A stretch of 64,000 nucleotides of DNA from Plectosphaerella cucumerina (GCA_020746995.1 JAGPXD010000003.1:2418001-2482000), one strand, 5' to 3'; shown: positions 11,306-22,396, counted from the stretch's first letter. Made by a program: numbers and translations. Notes: generated by a model not told the origin, from the letters alone.

Positions 11306-13425
11306 ATGTCCGAACCCAACTCCCAGTCTGCACTCGCGTGCGACTACTGTCGGGTTAAGAAACTCAAGGTCAGCGAAAGGCTCCGACGAACGCGCATCGG
11401 CGCATCGGCTCACATGCAAACAGTGCTCCAAGGAGAAGCCACGATGCTCAGCATGCGCCCAGCTTGATGCCTCCTGCCACTACAGCGGGCGGCCGCGGAG
11501 ATCCCCTCTGACCCGAGCGTGAGTAATAGCCCGGCGTATCATGTTTAAGCGATGCTGATGTCCTCCCAGATATCTGTCCAGCGTTGAGAAACGTCTCGCC
11601 AAAGTCGAGGCTCTCTTCGCCCAGCTCCTCCCTCATGTCAACCTTGAAGAGGCACTGGCTGGGGGACCCGGAGACGCGCGCAAGACTACGGCTCCCGAAG
11701 TGCCGCGCACTGAAACTTCCCCCAGGAGTCCCGTGGCGCCGGCGACGCCGGGCACTGGCGGCCCCATCTCCGAGGCCGTCCCCGACGAGGCTGATGGCTT
11801 CGACTGGCAGGAAGATGTTGACGTTCTTGCCGACGGTATGGCCGCCTTGTCCGTTGAGCCGAGGGGCACGGGGTATCTCGGCTCAACAGCTGGCGTCTTC
11901 TTCCTGCGATCCCTCTTTCTCCTCACCGGACAGCCAAAGCCGATGGCTGAGTCCCGGCCGATCCTGCCGCAACCTCTCCCTACCATTGACCTCGCGTCAT
12001 CACGATTATCTGACGTTGTGGCCTCCAGGGAAGTTGTCGGCCGGCTGGTAGACTCATACTTCTCCACGTATCACCGCATCTATCCCTTCGTCCACGAGCC
12101 TACGTTCAGGGCTCAACTTCACGAAGTCATCCCGCGCCCTCAGCGGCGCTCTTGGCAGATGCTCCTGCATACCATTCTCGCCCTTGGGGCGTGGTGCCTC
12201 GATGACCCACAAGGAGAGCTCGACGACGATCTCTACCACCACGCGCTATCCTTCGGCGAGGATGAGTCGTTGTTTGAGAGCGCCAATCTTACCTTTGTTC
12301 AGGCCCTAGTCCTCCTGAGCAATCTCAGCCAGAAACGCAACAAGCCCAACACTGGCTCCAACTTCCTCGGCCTCGCCACACGCATGGCTCTCAGTCTAGG
12401 GCTGCATCGTGAGTTACCAGACTGGCGTATCAATATGCTGCAGCGTGAGACGCGTCGGCGGGTCTGGTGGGGTCTCTACATCTTCGACAGCGGCGCGTCG
12501 ACGACGTTTGGTCGGCCGATCCTACTCCCAGATACCGAGGCTATGGATGTCCGGCCGGTGCTCAACATACACGATGAGGTGATTCCTAATAGACTCCTTT
12601 CAAGAGCCCCTCTCTGACCCATATCAGTCACTCACCAGCAGAACCACGACTCTGCCCGGAGAAATTAACCAGCCCACGTTGTATTCGGGCCTCAAAGTGC
12701 AAAGCGACCTTCACATCCACTCCAACTACATCTCCAACCGCTTGCTCTCCTCGTCCAGTGTCTCCCCCGAGGCGGCTCTGGCCATGGACACGACTCTCAA
12801 TGCTTGGGCAGACACGCTGCCCAGCTACTTCCGGCGGGACTACGACGGCTCCTTCGATGAACCGACCTTCAACTTCACAAAATCACGCCTCTGGTGGCGC
12901 TTCTGGAACCTCAAAATCATACTTCTCCGCCAGCTTCTTCTCCAACGCGCCATCGACAAGGGCAAGGGAACTGTCCCGGTAGAGGTCGACCCCATTGACG
13001 AGCAGTGTCGGCAAATCGCCATCGCTGCTGCCAGCGCCACAATAGAGTCGATTGACTCGTACACGAAACACGGGGTTATCACCAGGCTCGTGTCCTGGTA
13101 CTCCATATTCTTCGTCTTCCATGCCTCACTCGTCATCGTCCTCGCCATCATCGGTGACGTAGACTCGCCCGAGATGGCCAACTGGCAGCGCGACCTCGAT
13201 ACGGTGCGACATGTCTTCCGGGACGTCTTTTCGAACAACCCACTGGCCAGTCGCTGCGCCAGCATCCTCGACGAGATCATGCTGCCTGGATACCTCGACT
13301 CGGCCGAGAATTGGGCAAGCTTCGACACCGAGGCATGGCCTATGAACTTCCAGGACTGGCCATCCGATGTCAACGACGACTTTTTCAACATTCTTGGATA
13401 TCCAACGGGCAACATGGGAATGTAG
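11306..13425 (+). CDS. Gal4/Lac9-type Zn2Cys6 transcription factor
   Basis: Four exons (11306-11368, 11424-11518, 11570-12578, 12628-13425) encode 654 residues. The first intron splits the zinc cluster. Cysteines at 12, 15, 22, 29, 32 and 39 follow the Gal4 spacing C-x2-C-x6-C-x6-C-x2-C-x6-C. The cluster (CDYCRVKKLKCSKEKPRC) and especially the linker and coiled-coil start (RRSPLTRAYLSSVEKRLAKV) closely resemble Gal4. In that family the linker sets the spacing of the bound CGG triplets, so a CGG-N11-CCG target is predicted. A fungal-specific transcription-factor middle homology region follows (about residues 170-420; SYFSTYHRIYPFVHEPTF, then REtRRRVWWGLYIFD-like motif). Its stop lies 34 bp from the convergent stop of the kinase gene, and a sugar porter lies beyond that. 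Likely a nuclear activator of a sugar pathway; the inducer is unknown. Confidence 0.85.
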
Positions 13426-13459
13426 GAGGCGTGGTATCTATCATTGCGAATCTTGATCT

Positions 13460-14275
13460 CTAATTAAGGATGCGCACCGAGGGCTCCAACAAGTTGCGCC
13501 GGATGTGCTCGCCATTGGGCACGTCATTCTCATCAACCCGCAACAAGGCTCGCTCGAGCGTCTGCTCTATCCCAGCCTGCAGATGGCGAACAGCTATCCG
13601 CTCGCGGACCACGTCTGGCGGGACATCGACGAACCACCTGCAGCCACGAATAGTCAGCCTCAGTCAACCACAGTGCAGCTCGTGGGCACTGACCTGTCAT
13701 CAACAAGCCCGGATATCTCACTCCAGGGATCCTCATTGAGGAGAGTGTAGTTGCCCTCGACGATGACCAGCTTTGTCTGCGATGAGACGGCGATGGCTTT
13801 CTCGACGGGATCCTTCAGAGCATGGTCGAAGCTGGGGGCCCGGAACACTATTTCAGGCTCGTCGCACGCCGTGACCGGTGCCTCCCTCAACTTCCGGACG
13901 AGGTCAACGAACCCGGCGGCATCGAAGGTGAAGGGCGCGCCCCGACGGCGGAATGCCATGTCAGGGTCGCTGAAGGAAGAAAGCACAGCTCGCGAGTAGT
14001 GGAATCCGTCCTGCCATGGTCACCAGTCAGCCCGGCCTTGGCCCCTGTTCCAAGGCAAAGAAACAACCCACCATAGGGAGGACGGCAACATCCTCAACAC
14101 CCCGATTCCCGAGGTCCTTCAGCAGGGCGGCAGAGACAGTCGACTTTCCTGACCCAGGTACACCAGCCAGCGCGATCAGAACCCGGCGAGAGGGACTGGA
14201 TTGGCGCTGTTCGAGGAGCAGGCGCTCGACGCGCCCGCGCAGAAGAGCCACAGACTTTGTCAGATCATCACCCAT
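13460..14275 (-). CDS. P-loop kinase, uridine kinase/phosphoribulokinase type
   Basis: Three exons on the minus strand (14275-14072, 14010-13694, 13637-13460) give 232 residues; an in-frame ATG at 14296 would add seven. The Walker A loop is GVPGSGKST, about residues 32-40. Just after the first intron comes DGFHYSR, the conserved substrate-side motif of the URK/PRK superfamily, then RRGAPFTFD and VIVEGNYTLL (Walker B-like), and finally RWFVDVPPDVVRERIAVRHL, typical of this fold. The length fits small fungal and bacterial kinases of this group. The substrate cannot be read from sequence: uridine/cytidine, a sugar or another small metabolite are all possible. Position between a Gal4-like regulator and a sugar transporter favours a sugar or sugar-derived substrate, which is inference. 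Cytosolic location expected. Confidence 0.8.
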
Positions 14276-14474
14276 GATTGCTGAGTCGGGTCCCATTGTG
14301 TAAAGGGATCGGGTTGCCTCCTTGGCCAAGCAGCAATGTTTGGGGGTCGACCTTGAAAGACAAGGATGCGAGAAACACCACGCCGGGCATCGGGGCTCCG
14401 GAGCCCAATCTCGTGTGCCCCGTACCCCGGACCAGAGTCGCGCCTCTCCTGAACGACCGACGCCCTCCACTCCA

Positions 14475-14491
14475 CGGATGGCAGATCTCCG
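14475..14491. promoter_or_regulatory. CGG-N11-CCG pair (weaker Gal4-type site)
   Basis: Reads CGGATGGCAGATCTCCG. Triplet spacing is exactly 11, but the centre departs from the Gal4 consensus at two pyrimidine positions. In GC-rich DNA one such pair in 700 bp is not rare by chance, so this site alone is weak. Confidence 0.35.
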
Positions 14492-14735
14492 GCCAACGAC
14501 ATTGACGTCGTCCGCGTCGACTTCCAAGGCAGCGTGGGGCCGGGACCGGGAACCAACACGCTGCGGGGGGGCCAGCCGACGACTACAGTACCAAAGTTCC
14601 CCGCGAGTCATCAGAAACCACCGAGGGTGCCCCGGTGTGTGGACGCGGGGGACGTCATTGGCCTCTAGCTTGAACCGTTGGTGCCCCGGAATTCCACCCG
14701 GAGGGGGCTGCCGACTTCCACCTCCGGCATTGGCC

Positions 14736-14752
14736 CGGACAACTGTAATCCG
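14736..14752. promoter_or_regulatory. Near-consensus Gal4-type 17-mer
   Basis: Reads CGGACAACTGTAATCCG. Against the Gal4 consensus CGG-R-N-N-R-C-Y-N-Y-N-C-N-CCG it differs at a single constrained position. It sits inside a perfect dyad: GGCCCGGA at 14732-14739 and its reverse complement TCCGGGCC at 14749-14756. It lies 223 bp before the porter start and about 460 bp from the kinase start, beside a gene for a Gal4-like factor. Confidence 0.6.
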
Positions 14753-14874
14753 GGCCCAGCGGCGGGGGGAAGGATCGCAGCACACTCACCACGCGGAGCG
14801 AAGACCGCGCTTGTTGGACGGCACCGGCCCCATGGGGCACGTCTGGCATGTCGCAGACGCCCTAATCGCTGTGA

Positions 14875-14881
14875 TATATAA
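14875..14881 (+). promoter_or_regulatory. TATA box of the sugar porter gene
   Basis: TATATAA about 95 bp before the ATG at 14975, a reasonable distance for a strongly regulated fungal promoter. It points toward the porter, not the kinase. Confidence 0.5.
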
Positions 14882-14974
14882 GGAAACTGGAGAGGCGCTA
14901 GTTGATGAGGCGTATTCCCCAGATTTCACAGCAATAGCTCGCCGCAGCTGAAAAACATCCTCGAGATATCAACG

Positions 14975-16876
14975 ATGGCCACGCAAGAACAAATCGCCGA
15001 TGTGCAGGGAGCCGCCGCTCCCAAGAAGAGCGTCTGGCGGTACCTGCGTGAGGACCCGTACATCGCCGGCCTCTCCATGGTAAGCAGTTCCCCTCTCCGC
15101 AGTACCCCCTGAACATACTCTGATAAGTTTCCAGTTCGCCAGTCTGGGTGGTTTCCTCTTCGGCTACGATCAAGGCGTCGTGTCAGGCGTCATGACGATG
15201 GAAAGCTTCGCGGCGCAATTTCCCCGCATCGACCTCGACAGCAGCTTCAAGGGGTGGTTCGTCTCGTCGCTTCTCCTCTTCGCCTGGCTTGGGTCACTCG
15301 TCAACGGCCCCGTTGCCGACTGGCTGGGCCGCAAGGGCTCGATGCTTGTGGCCGTTGTCGTCTTCACCCTTGGCTCGTGCCTCCAGACGGCCGCCAGCGA
15401 TATCCCCCTGCTCTTCGCCGGCCGCGCCATTGCCGGTTTTGCTGTTGGGCAGCTGACGATGATTGTGCCCATGTACATCTCAGAGATGTCGGTCCCTCAG
15501 ATCCGCGGCACCCTCGTCGTCATGCAGCAGCTCAGCATCACCCTGGGAATCCTGGTGAGCTACTGGCTCGAGTATGGCACCCAGTACATCGGCGGGACGA
15601 GGTGTGCCCCGGGCATTGCCTACTCGGGCGGCACCGAGTCGCTGCGCAAGTTCCACCCTCTTAACGACGTCGGCCCCGATGGCTGCACTGGCCAGTCCGA
15701 CGCCGCCTGGCGCGTTCCCTTTGGCATACAGATCGTCCCTGCTGTTTTCCTGGGCATCGGCATGATCTTCTATCCTGAGTCGCCCCGTTTCTACCTGATG
15801 AAGCACAAGGAAGACAAGGCCCTGGTCGCCCTCGCTCGAGTTCGCCGCGTCCACCCCGATACCGCTTCTCTTCGCAACGAGTACCTGGCCATCAAGGCCG
15901 AGGTCATCTTCGACGAAGCCATCAACCGTGACCGCTTCCCCGGCAAGTCAGGAATCTCCCTCTTCGCCGCCCAGCATGTGGCCCTCGTCTCGACCTGGTC
16001 GGCATTCAGGCGCCTGGCTATCGGCTGCACCATCTTCTTTTTCCAGCAGTTCATGGGATGCAGTAAGTCAACGCGGAATCCTCTGTTCCCTAATCCAGCT
16101 GTGTCAGGAGTTGCCTGCTCCGGCATGCCTCCTGCTAGCTCCCGTCAACTCCTGAAACATCACAGAAAAGCGTTTACTGACTCGGCGATGTAGATGCGAT
16201 CATTTACTTTGCCCCTACCATGTTCTCGCAGCTGGGCCTCTCAGGGAAGACGTCCGGTCTCCTGGCGACGGGGGTTTACGGCATCGTCAACACCTTGTCG
16301 ACGCTGCCGGCACTGTTCCTGATCGACAGGGTGGGGCGCAGGCCGCTGCTCATGTGCGGTGCCGTAGGATGCGCTATCTCTCTCGCCGTAGTCGGCGGTA
16401 TCATCGGCGGCTTCGGCGAGGAGGGGCTGCGCTCTAACAAAGCGGCCGGCTATGCGGGCATGGCCTTCATCTACATCTATGACGTTAACTTCTCGTACTC
16501 CTTTGCGCCCATCGGCTGGGTTCTGCCGTCGGAGATCTTCAACCTGGGCAGCCGGTCCAAGGCTATGGCCATCACGACCAGCGCGGCGTGGATGTGTAAC
16601 TTCATCATCGGGCTGGTGACGCCCGACATGCTGGAGACGATTGGATACGGAACGTACCTGTTCTTCGCGGGCTTTAGCGTCATCGCCTTCTTCTTCACGT
16701 ACTTCTGCGTGCCCGAGACGCGGGGCAAGAGTCTTGAGGAGATGGATGAGGTGTTTGGCGACACGGCGGCGCAGGAGGAGAAGACGAGGCTGATGGAGAT
16801 TGCGGCTTCGATGGGGCTGACGGACGTGCTGCCGGATGAGAAGCTGGAGCATGCTACTGTTGAGCAGCGGGCGTAG
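14975..16876 (+). CDS. MFS sugar porter (hexose/pentose transporter family)
   Basis: Three exons (14975-15079, 15135-16062, 16194-16876) encode 571 residues, normal for fungal sugar porters with 12 membrane helices. Signatures in order: FGYDQGVVSGVM in helix 1, DWLGRKGSM between helices 2 and 3, PESPRFYL before the central loop, QQFMGCNAIIYFAPTMF spanning intron 2, DRVGRRPLL, and PETRGKSLEEMDEVFGD after helix 12. It should act in the plasma membrane as a sugar-proton symporter or facilitator; which sugar cannot be told from sequence. It is divergent from the P-loop kinase, and their shared promoter has a Gal4-type site, so co-regulation by the neighbouring Gal4-like factor is a reasonable inference. 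Intron 2 (131 nt) is longer than most here. Confidence 0.9.
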
Positions 16877-17510
16877 GTGCAGATGGGCAGAAGCATGGGT
16901 TGGATCAGATCCAGAATGATGTGAGAGGGTGATTCTCTCGCCTCAATCCCAGAAGGGAAAGTCAACGAAGTGATTCCCACTCCCCATTCCCACCCGATAC
17001 AAGCGGTTCCCATTCAATCAATTAGTAGAGAATTTCCCCCCAACTTGGCGAACAAAGTTACCTCTCATCATGGTTCAATGGAGGTGAATTGGGTAGATCC
17101 AGCAGATCAATTGGCAGTTGATGGTGGTGATTTCATTCTCATGTGCCGAGAGGATGAGCATTGCGCCAGGCATCTCACAGACGTTCCGCTGGCACAATTG
17201 CCACAAATCGACCAGTCTATACATTGTGCCACAAGTCAATTGCAACCCGTGTTCATCAACGGCACGTTGTGTGATGCTAATGTAGGCCGAGTATAAAACT
17301 CCCCGGCTCCCAAAATTGGACTTGTACCCCCCTCCGTTAACGGCCCCCAACCAACCCCCCTTCTTATCTTATCAATACCAACACCTGCCGCTCTGCCCCT
17401 CCCCCGCGTCGTCCCGACCCTTCAACTTTTTTGCCCCGGTGACGCAGAATCCCAATCCCTCACCACCACCACCAAAACCTCAAGTAACAACTTGAACCCG
17501 CCCGCCCGCC
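16877..17510. promoter_or_regulatory. Intergenic region with ade1 promoter
   Basis: About 630 bp between two same-strand genes. No coding signal. The part from about 17000 is more AT-rich than its surroundings and is followed by a TATA box and a CT-rich tract (about 17355-17410), a common arrangement near fungal transcription starts of highly expressed genes. Confidence 0.5.
17292..17297 (+). promoter_or_regulatory. TATA box of ade1
   Basis: TATAAA 214 bp before the ATG, followed by a pyrimidine-rich tract. This fits a well-expressed housekeeping gene, in line with the extreme C-ending codon use of the coding sequence. Confidence 0.5.
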
Positions 17511-18437
17511 ATGTCGCAACCCACCGCGTCCCTCTCCCTCCCCTCCCTGGAGCGCCTCTCCTCCGGCAAGGTGCGGGACCTCTTCCTCCTCCCCTCCACG
17601 CCCGACCGCCTCCTCTTCGTCGCCACGGACCGCATCTCCGCCTACGACGTCGTCCTCACCACCCCCATCCCGCTCAAGGGCGCCGTCCTCACCCTCCTCT
17701 CGGCCCACTGGTTCCGCGTCCTGCCCGAGCTCATCCCCAACCTGCGCACCCACTTCCTCACCCTCGACCTCCCCGCCGGCCTCCCCGAGGCCGAGCGCGC
17801 CGCCGCCGCCCACCGCGCCATGCAGGTCCGCCGCCTCAAGATCTTCCCCGTCGAGGCCATCGTCCGCGGCTACCTCACCGGCTCCGCCTGGAAGGAGTAC
17901 CAGACCTCCGGCACCGTCCACTCCATCCCCCTCCCCGCCGGCCTCCGCCTCTGCGACCGCCTCCCCGAGCCCCTCTACACCCCCTCCACAAAGGCCGAGC
18001 AGGGCGCCCACGACGAGAACATCCACCCGGACGAGGCCGCCCGCATCATCGGCGACCCCGCCCTGGCCGCGCGCGTCGAGCGCCTCGCCCTCGACGTCTA
18101 CAACGCCGCCGCCGCCTACGCCGCCGAGCGCGGCATCATCATCGCCGACACAAAGTTCGAGTTCGGCCTCGACGAGGCCACCGGCGAGGTCGTCCTCGTC
18201 GACGAGGTCCTCACCCCCGACAGCAGCCGCTTCTGGCCCGCTGACCGCTACGAGGTCGGCCGCGAGCAGGAGAGCTTCGACAAGCAGTTCGTCCGCGACT
18301 GGCTCGTCCGCGAGGGGCTCAAGGGCAAGGACGGCGTCGCTATTCCCGACGACATCGCCAAGGCCACCGGCGAGCGCTACCGCGACGTCTTTGAGCGTCT
18401 GACGGGCCAGAAGTTTGAGGATGCTCTGAAGGAGTAG
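17511..18437 (+). CDS. ade1: SAICAR synthase (phosphoribosylaminoimidazole-succinocarboxamide synthase)
   Basis: Single exon of 308 residues, the usual size for the monofunctional fungal enzyme. It joins CAIR and aspartate using ATP in the purine pathway. Signatures: SSGKVRDLFLL at the N-terminus (nucleotide-binding loop), ATDRISAYDVVL, EAIVRGYLTGSAWKEYQ (SAICAR synthetase signature 1) and LVDEVLTPDSSRFWP (signature 2), with ADTKFEFGL before it. Codon use is strikingly biased toward C in the third position, more than the neighbours, which suggests high expression. The bias also produces a long glycine-rich antisense shadow frame. It converges on the RBM5-like gene with 213 bp between stops. 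Cytosolic. Confidence 0.97.
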   Translation: MSQPTASLSLPSLERLSSGKVRDLFLLPSTPDRLLFVATDRISAYDVVLTTPIPLKGAVLTLLSAHWFRVLPELIPNLRTHFLTLDLPAGLPEAERAAAAHRAMQVRRLKIFPVEAIVRGYLTGSAWKEYQTSGTVHSIPLPAGLRLCDRLPEPLYTPSTKAEQGAHDENIHPDEAARIIGDPALAARVERLALDVYNAAAAYAAERGIIIADTKFEFGLDEATGEVVLVDEVLTPDSSRFWPADRYEVGREQESFDKQFVRDWLVREGLKGKDGVAIPDDIAKATGERYRDVFERLTGQKFEDALKE

Positions 18438-18650
18438 GTACAGGCAGGCAGTGTATGAAGGCGTAGGGTTGGGTAGGGGGCGTTATGGGAATAAAAGGGG
18501 GAAGGAAGGCCGGTTTTGGGGGGGAGCACCGCTTGGTGAACTCCCGCGGTGGCAAACGTAGAAGCTACCTAGATTTCAAGACACAACTGTCGAACAACAA
18601 ACAAGCATCCAAAGGCATCGCGCTTGATTTCGGCTGTCTGTATCCAGGTG

Positions 18651-21311
18651 CTAGCCCATCCGGTTGTACCGCTCCCTCGCCTTGTCCTGTGCCGAGCTCA
18701 GATACTCGGCATAGCCGCCCGTCGTCCGCTTTGCCGCCAGCTCTGCCGCATCGCCCAGCTTGCCTCCCTCGGCGCCGAGACCAACGCCCTCTTGGTACGC
18801 GTTGGTCTCGACCACCTCGGTCCGACCTTCGCCATTAGCTCCGAGACCCTTGCCGGTCGACCAGCCCATCTTGGCCAGCATCGCCAGGCCCTTTGAGGGC
18901 GCCGGCGCAGCAGGCGGCGGGCTCGGTTCTCGGGCCTTCGGGGGAGCTCCCCCCTTTCCGTCCTTGCGCGACGAGTCTTGGTTCGGTGGCCGCTTGGACG
19001 GGCCATAGACCTCTCGTCGCTCCTTGGCTCGATCACGGTACTGGGGGCCGCCCTCCTCATCGCCCTCTTGCTGAGGAGCTTCCTCCGTCGGGATCTTGAT
19101 ACCCCGCTTCGCCAGCCGCTCATTCGCCTTCTTCACCTTCTCCTCGTCCTCTGCCGCCGTCTTGTGGTTGCGTGACCGTTCATGCGTCGCCAGGTCTTCC
19201 AGACTCTTGTACTTCATCATGCAGAGAAGACAGCACACCTTCTCCTTGTCACCATACGATATGGGCGTCGCCTTGCTTGGGGCCTGTGCCGTCGGATCCG
19301 GGGTGCCACCCTGAGCCGTCCCAGCAGGCGGCGTGACGCTCGCGCCGGTTGAAATCGCCTTGGCACCCGACGACAGCGCAATCTTGATGGGACCCTGATT
19401 GTTTCCGCTCAGAGACATGGAGACCTTGGCGGGAGCGCGCTCGCTCGCTTCAGCGCCGTCCTGCTGTTTGCTGGCCTTGCCATCATGCAACTCGACATGC
19501 CGTTTCTGCCAAAACGCCATCTGTCCTGCCATGGGAACCGCCGACTTCTTGGAAGCTCCAGCCGCGAGGCTGCCGTCGGCCTTGCGCTTCTTCGTCTTCT
19601 TCGCGTCCGCACTATCGTCGCCATCTTCCTCAATCTTGGTCCCCTCGGGCGGTTGCTCGTTGACCACTTTCTGGCTCGGCAGGACATGGGGATCCCAGTA
19701 CTTGACGCGAAGGGTCGGGTTGAAGAGCGGGTTGAACGACAGCGCCTCGATGCCAGGGTGCAACTCTCTCAGCTCGGGCACAAAGACGCCAAGGTGTATG
19801 GTCGACACTGCCACGGCTGCCGATGCGATTGTGAACTCGCGGAACTTCTTGAACTTGGTAATAGCCGCCAGTGCGTCGTTGACAGTCCAGAACTCCGCAA
19901 AGCCAAAGTTGAACGACTCGTTGGTGTAGCGGTCGCGCATCAGGAAGACGCGGTGCAGCGAGCCCGGACGGGCACCGAACCCCGTTGTGTCTCCCGTGGG
20001 AGCTGTCGACTTGAGCTTCGGTCCATCACCCGCGTGTCTGGCGGCCGCCGGCTTCTCCACGAGCTCCAGCTTCGCAGCACCGACTGCGAGGACGTCCTCC
20101 GTCACGGATGGTGCGAGAGGGTAGAACACGAGGATCTGTGACGGCGTGTCGGCAGCGTCACTCTCTCCAGTGAGCAAGTGACGGTACGAGAGGGCATCTG
20201 GGGTCTGGTCAGCACGTGGAAAGCATTTGACAGCTCGCGACAACGAACCGGACTGGGGGCCACCGCAGCTCTTGCAGCGGCTCCGCGTGCCGTAGTTGGA
20301 GTATTCGCACTGCAGATCGTCAGTCAGACATTCTCCAGCCAGAAGCAGAAAGTACTCACCACCGAGCACGTCCAGTTCTGGCCAGTCGAACCGCGCGCGT
20401 CCGGTTCCTCGCGGGCCCGAGCAAAATGGATGTAGACATTTGTCATCCCGTCAGCATCTTCCCCGCCCCGACCCTCAAAGTCCAGCAAGAGCTTAGGATA
20501 GTTGGTGTCAACGAAGCTCATGGCATCCTCAAGGCTGGGAAATTGCACGAATGCACGGCGGCCTATCTTCAGTCAGTGTATTGCAATGTAAGGAGGGGTG
20601 GAGGCATCATACCTCGGCCGGGTGGCACACGGACTTCAAAGGAAGGATAGTCCGACATCGCGGGGCACCTCTGCAACGAGGCCCGAACCTGGAAAAGCCT
20701 GAGTCGAGAGAACCAACAGTCCAACGCCGGGTGTGACCAACCTCTTCCTGCGTGATATCCGTCGGCAGCGCCTCGAGAATGATCGTATCGCTCGGCGTCC
20801 CAGCGTTCCGCCTCGGCGATCTCGACCTTCCGCGCCTGTCGCGCTCCCCGGTATATCCATCCTCATCATCCTCTCGGCGCGACCGGTGATAATCTCCCCG
20901 ATCCCAATCGTCGCCCCTGCCGTAGCCGCGGCCTCGGTACCCATCGTCGTATTCTCGGTCCGGGTACCCTCCGCCGCTGCGTCCGCGACCGTATTGGGCG
21001 GCCTCCTCCTGCTCCGGGACATCGTCATAGGAGAGCTCGTGCCCCTGGGGAGATCTAGAATAGTCTCGTCGGCCCGCAAGCAAAGTTAGCTTGTACGCTC
21101 AAGTCCAGACCAGGTCTGCGGAGGCGGTTTCGGTTTTGGTATCCCTGCTTCCCCCTCCTGCCTGGGCTCTGTTCGGATCTTTACCCTGCCGAGATCGGTG
21201 GTCGTCGTAGTAGCCGTGAGGCTGGTGGCGGGAGGCTGCGTCGTTCCATGATCGGTCGTCGCGGGCGTCGCGGAAGTCCCTTGGGCTGGGTTGGTACCCG
21301 TCGCCGGACAT
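18651..21311 (-). CDS. RBM5/RBM10-like splicing factor (RRM, RanBP2 zinc finger, G-patch)
   Basis: Five exons on the minus strand (21311-21185, 21064-20742, 20688-20613, 20562-20360, 20309-18651) give 795 residues. Order of domains: Arg/Asp/Tyr/Gly-rich N-terminus (1-130); RRM 1 starting DTIILEALPTDITQEE (about 134-225), split by two introns; RanBP2-type zinc finger NWTCSVCEYSNYG with RCKSC (about 239-257), split by an intron; RRM 2 starting SQILVFYPLAP (about 300-420); a C2H2-like finger CCLLCMMKYKSLEDLATHERSRNH (about 602-625); and a G-patch GLAMLAKMGWSTGKGLGANG (about 717-760). This order matches metazoan RBM5/RBM10, spliceosome-associated regulators of splice-site choice. The G-patch would activate a DEAH helicase. 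Budding yeast has no clear equivalent. Nuclear. The exon 1 acceptor (21065) was picked by phase and the GCTAAC branch point; ATTCTAG further on gives the wrong phase. Confidence 0.85.
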
Positions 21312-22396
21312 GGTGGGAGTTTGGTGCAAGAGCCCAGTAATAAAGAATAGGCGTATCCGTTGTGTTGATTGATCTTCGAATCGTGGCTGTGGCGTTGGCA
21401 GTAGATGTGAAGAATGGAGGTTGAAGTTGCGGCTGCCTGAAGTGTTTACCTTGGTTGGAGCAGTCGGCAGGAATGGCAGGTGGTCCGTGCACGTCACTGG
21501 TCACTGACTTGCCCAGTCTGCCAGTCCCTCACGAGAGCTTCACATTTCGGCCCTGAATGTCAACCACATGGCTCAATTGGCTTGGCTGAATCAGAGCAAC
21601 GTTTTATAGTACAAACATGGACATTGTCCGTCCTCCAACACATACACACGTCGCACCAAAGGCCAGCTTGCCCGCCAAAATCTGTCCCAAAGTCAAGTAG
21701 TCGTGGAAGCCCAAGCCCCATCAAATGCATCGGCTCGCCCCAAGTGGCATCTCCAGACATCTTGCCATGGCAACAGTAAGCCAGAGCCCCAGTGGACAAT
21801 AGAAAAGACAAGCCTCCCCTCCTCAGACGCCTTCTGATGCGTATGAAATGTCTACCTTTTGTCGCCTCGCTCTTGACGCCAAAATCACCGGTTTGCTCGA
21901 CACCTTCCCTTGCCCGATTTGATATGACATCTCTCTCTAAGTGCAAGCCCTCGTTCGCGCAGGGCCGCCGGTTGTGGTTTGGTGGGGAGGAGAACGTCGC
22001 CGAGGCGTTGTAGAAGGTGTCATGAAATTGAATTATGTCGTCCGGTTCCCGTGAAAGCCCAAAGCCAGAATGAAAGCTCAAACACGCCCCTTCAGGGGAC
22101 TTCGCCGTACAAGTCATGCCGTTCTCACACGCGGGCCACGGAAGCCTGCCGAGCAACCAAGACCAACTCCGGCCAGTCTATATGCATGGGCCAGCGTCTG
22201 CCAGACTGCTCGTGCAACCACTTCGTCGAAGGCTGCGGTCGAATAATTATGTTCTGTTGTTCCGTTGATTCTTTTTGCCGTTTGCCCTTTGCGTATGTGC
22301 AGCCGAGGGCCAGTCGTCCTCCTCTCCATGCAAGTCGAAAGATCATGCTAGACAGAAAGAAGCATCGCCAGCACTCATGCATCAAGCGCTTTTCTT
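21312..22396. other. Intergenic, no supported gene
   Basis: About 1.1 kb upstream of the RBM5-like gene and downstream of the polyQ gene. A 198-residue antisense frame (21560-22156) is Cys/His/Arg-rich without family motifs and more likely lies in the 3' UTR or is a chance frame. Confidence 0.4.

Larger units (their letters stand above)
14276..14974. promoter_or_regulatory. Divergent promoter between kinase and sugar porter
   Basis: About 700 bp separates the two divergent start codons. It contains two CGG-N11-CCG pairs (14475-14491 and 14736-14752), a perfect 14-bp palindrome GGGCTCCGGAGCCC at 14393-14406, and a TATATAA element on the porter side. An antisense open frame crosses it (14027-14785), but upstream of the kinase start it has no protein-like content. 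Confidence 0.6.

Noticed and set aside
17460..18026. 188-residue Gly/Glu-rich minus-strand frame
   Set aside because: It is an antisense shadow of the strongly C-biased ade1 coding sequence.
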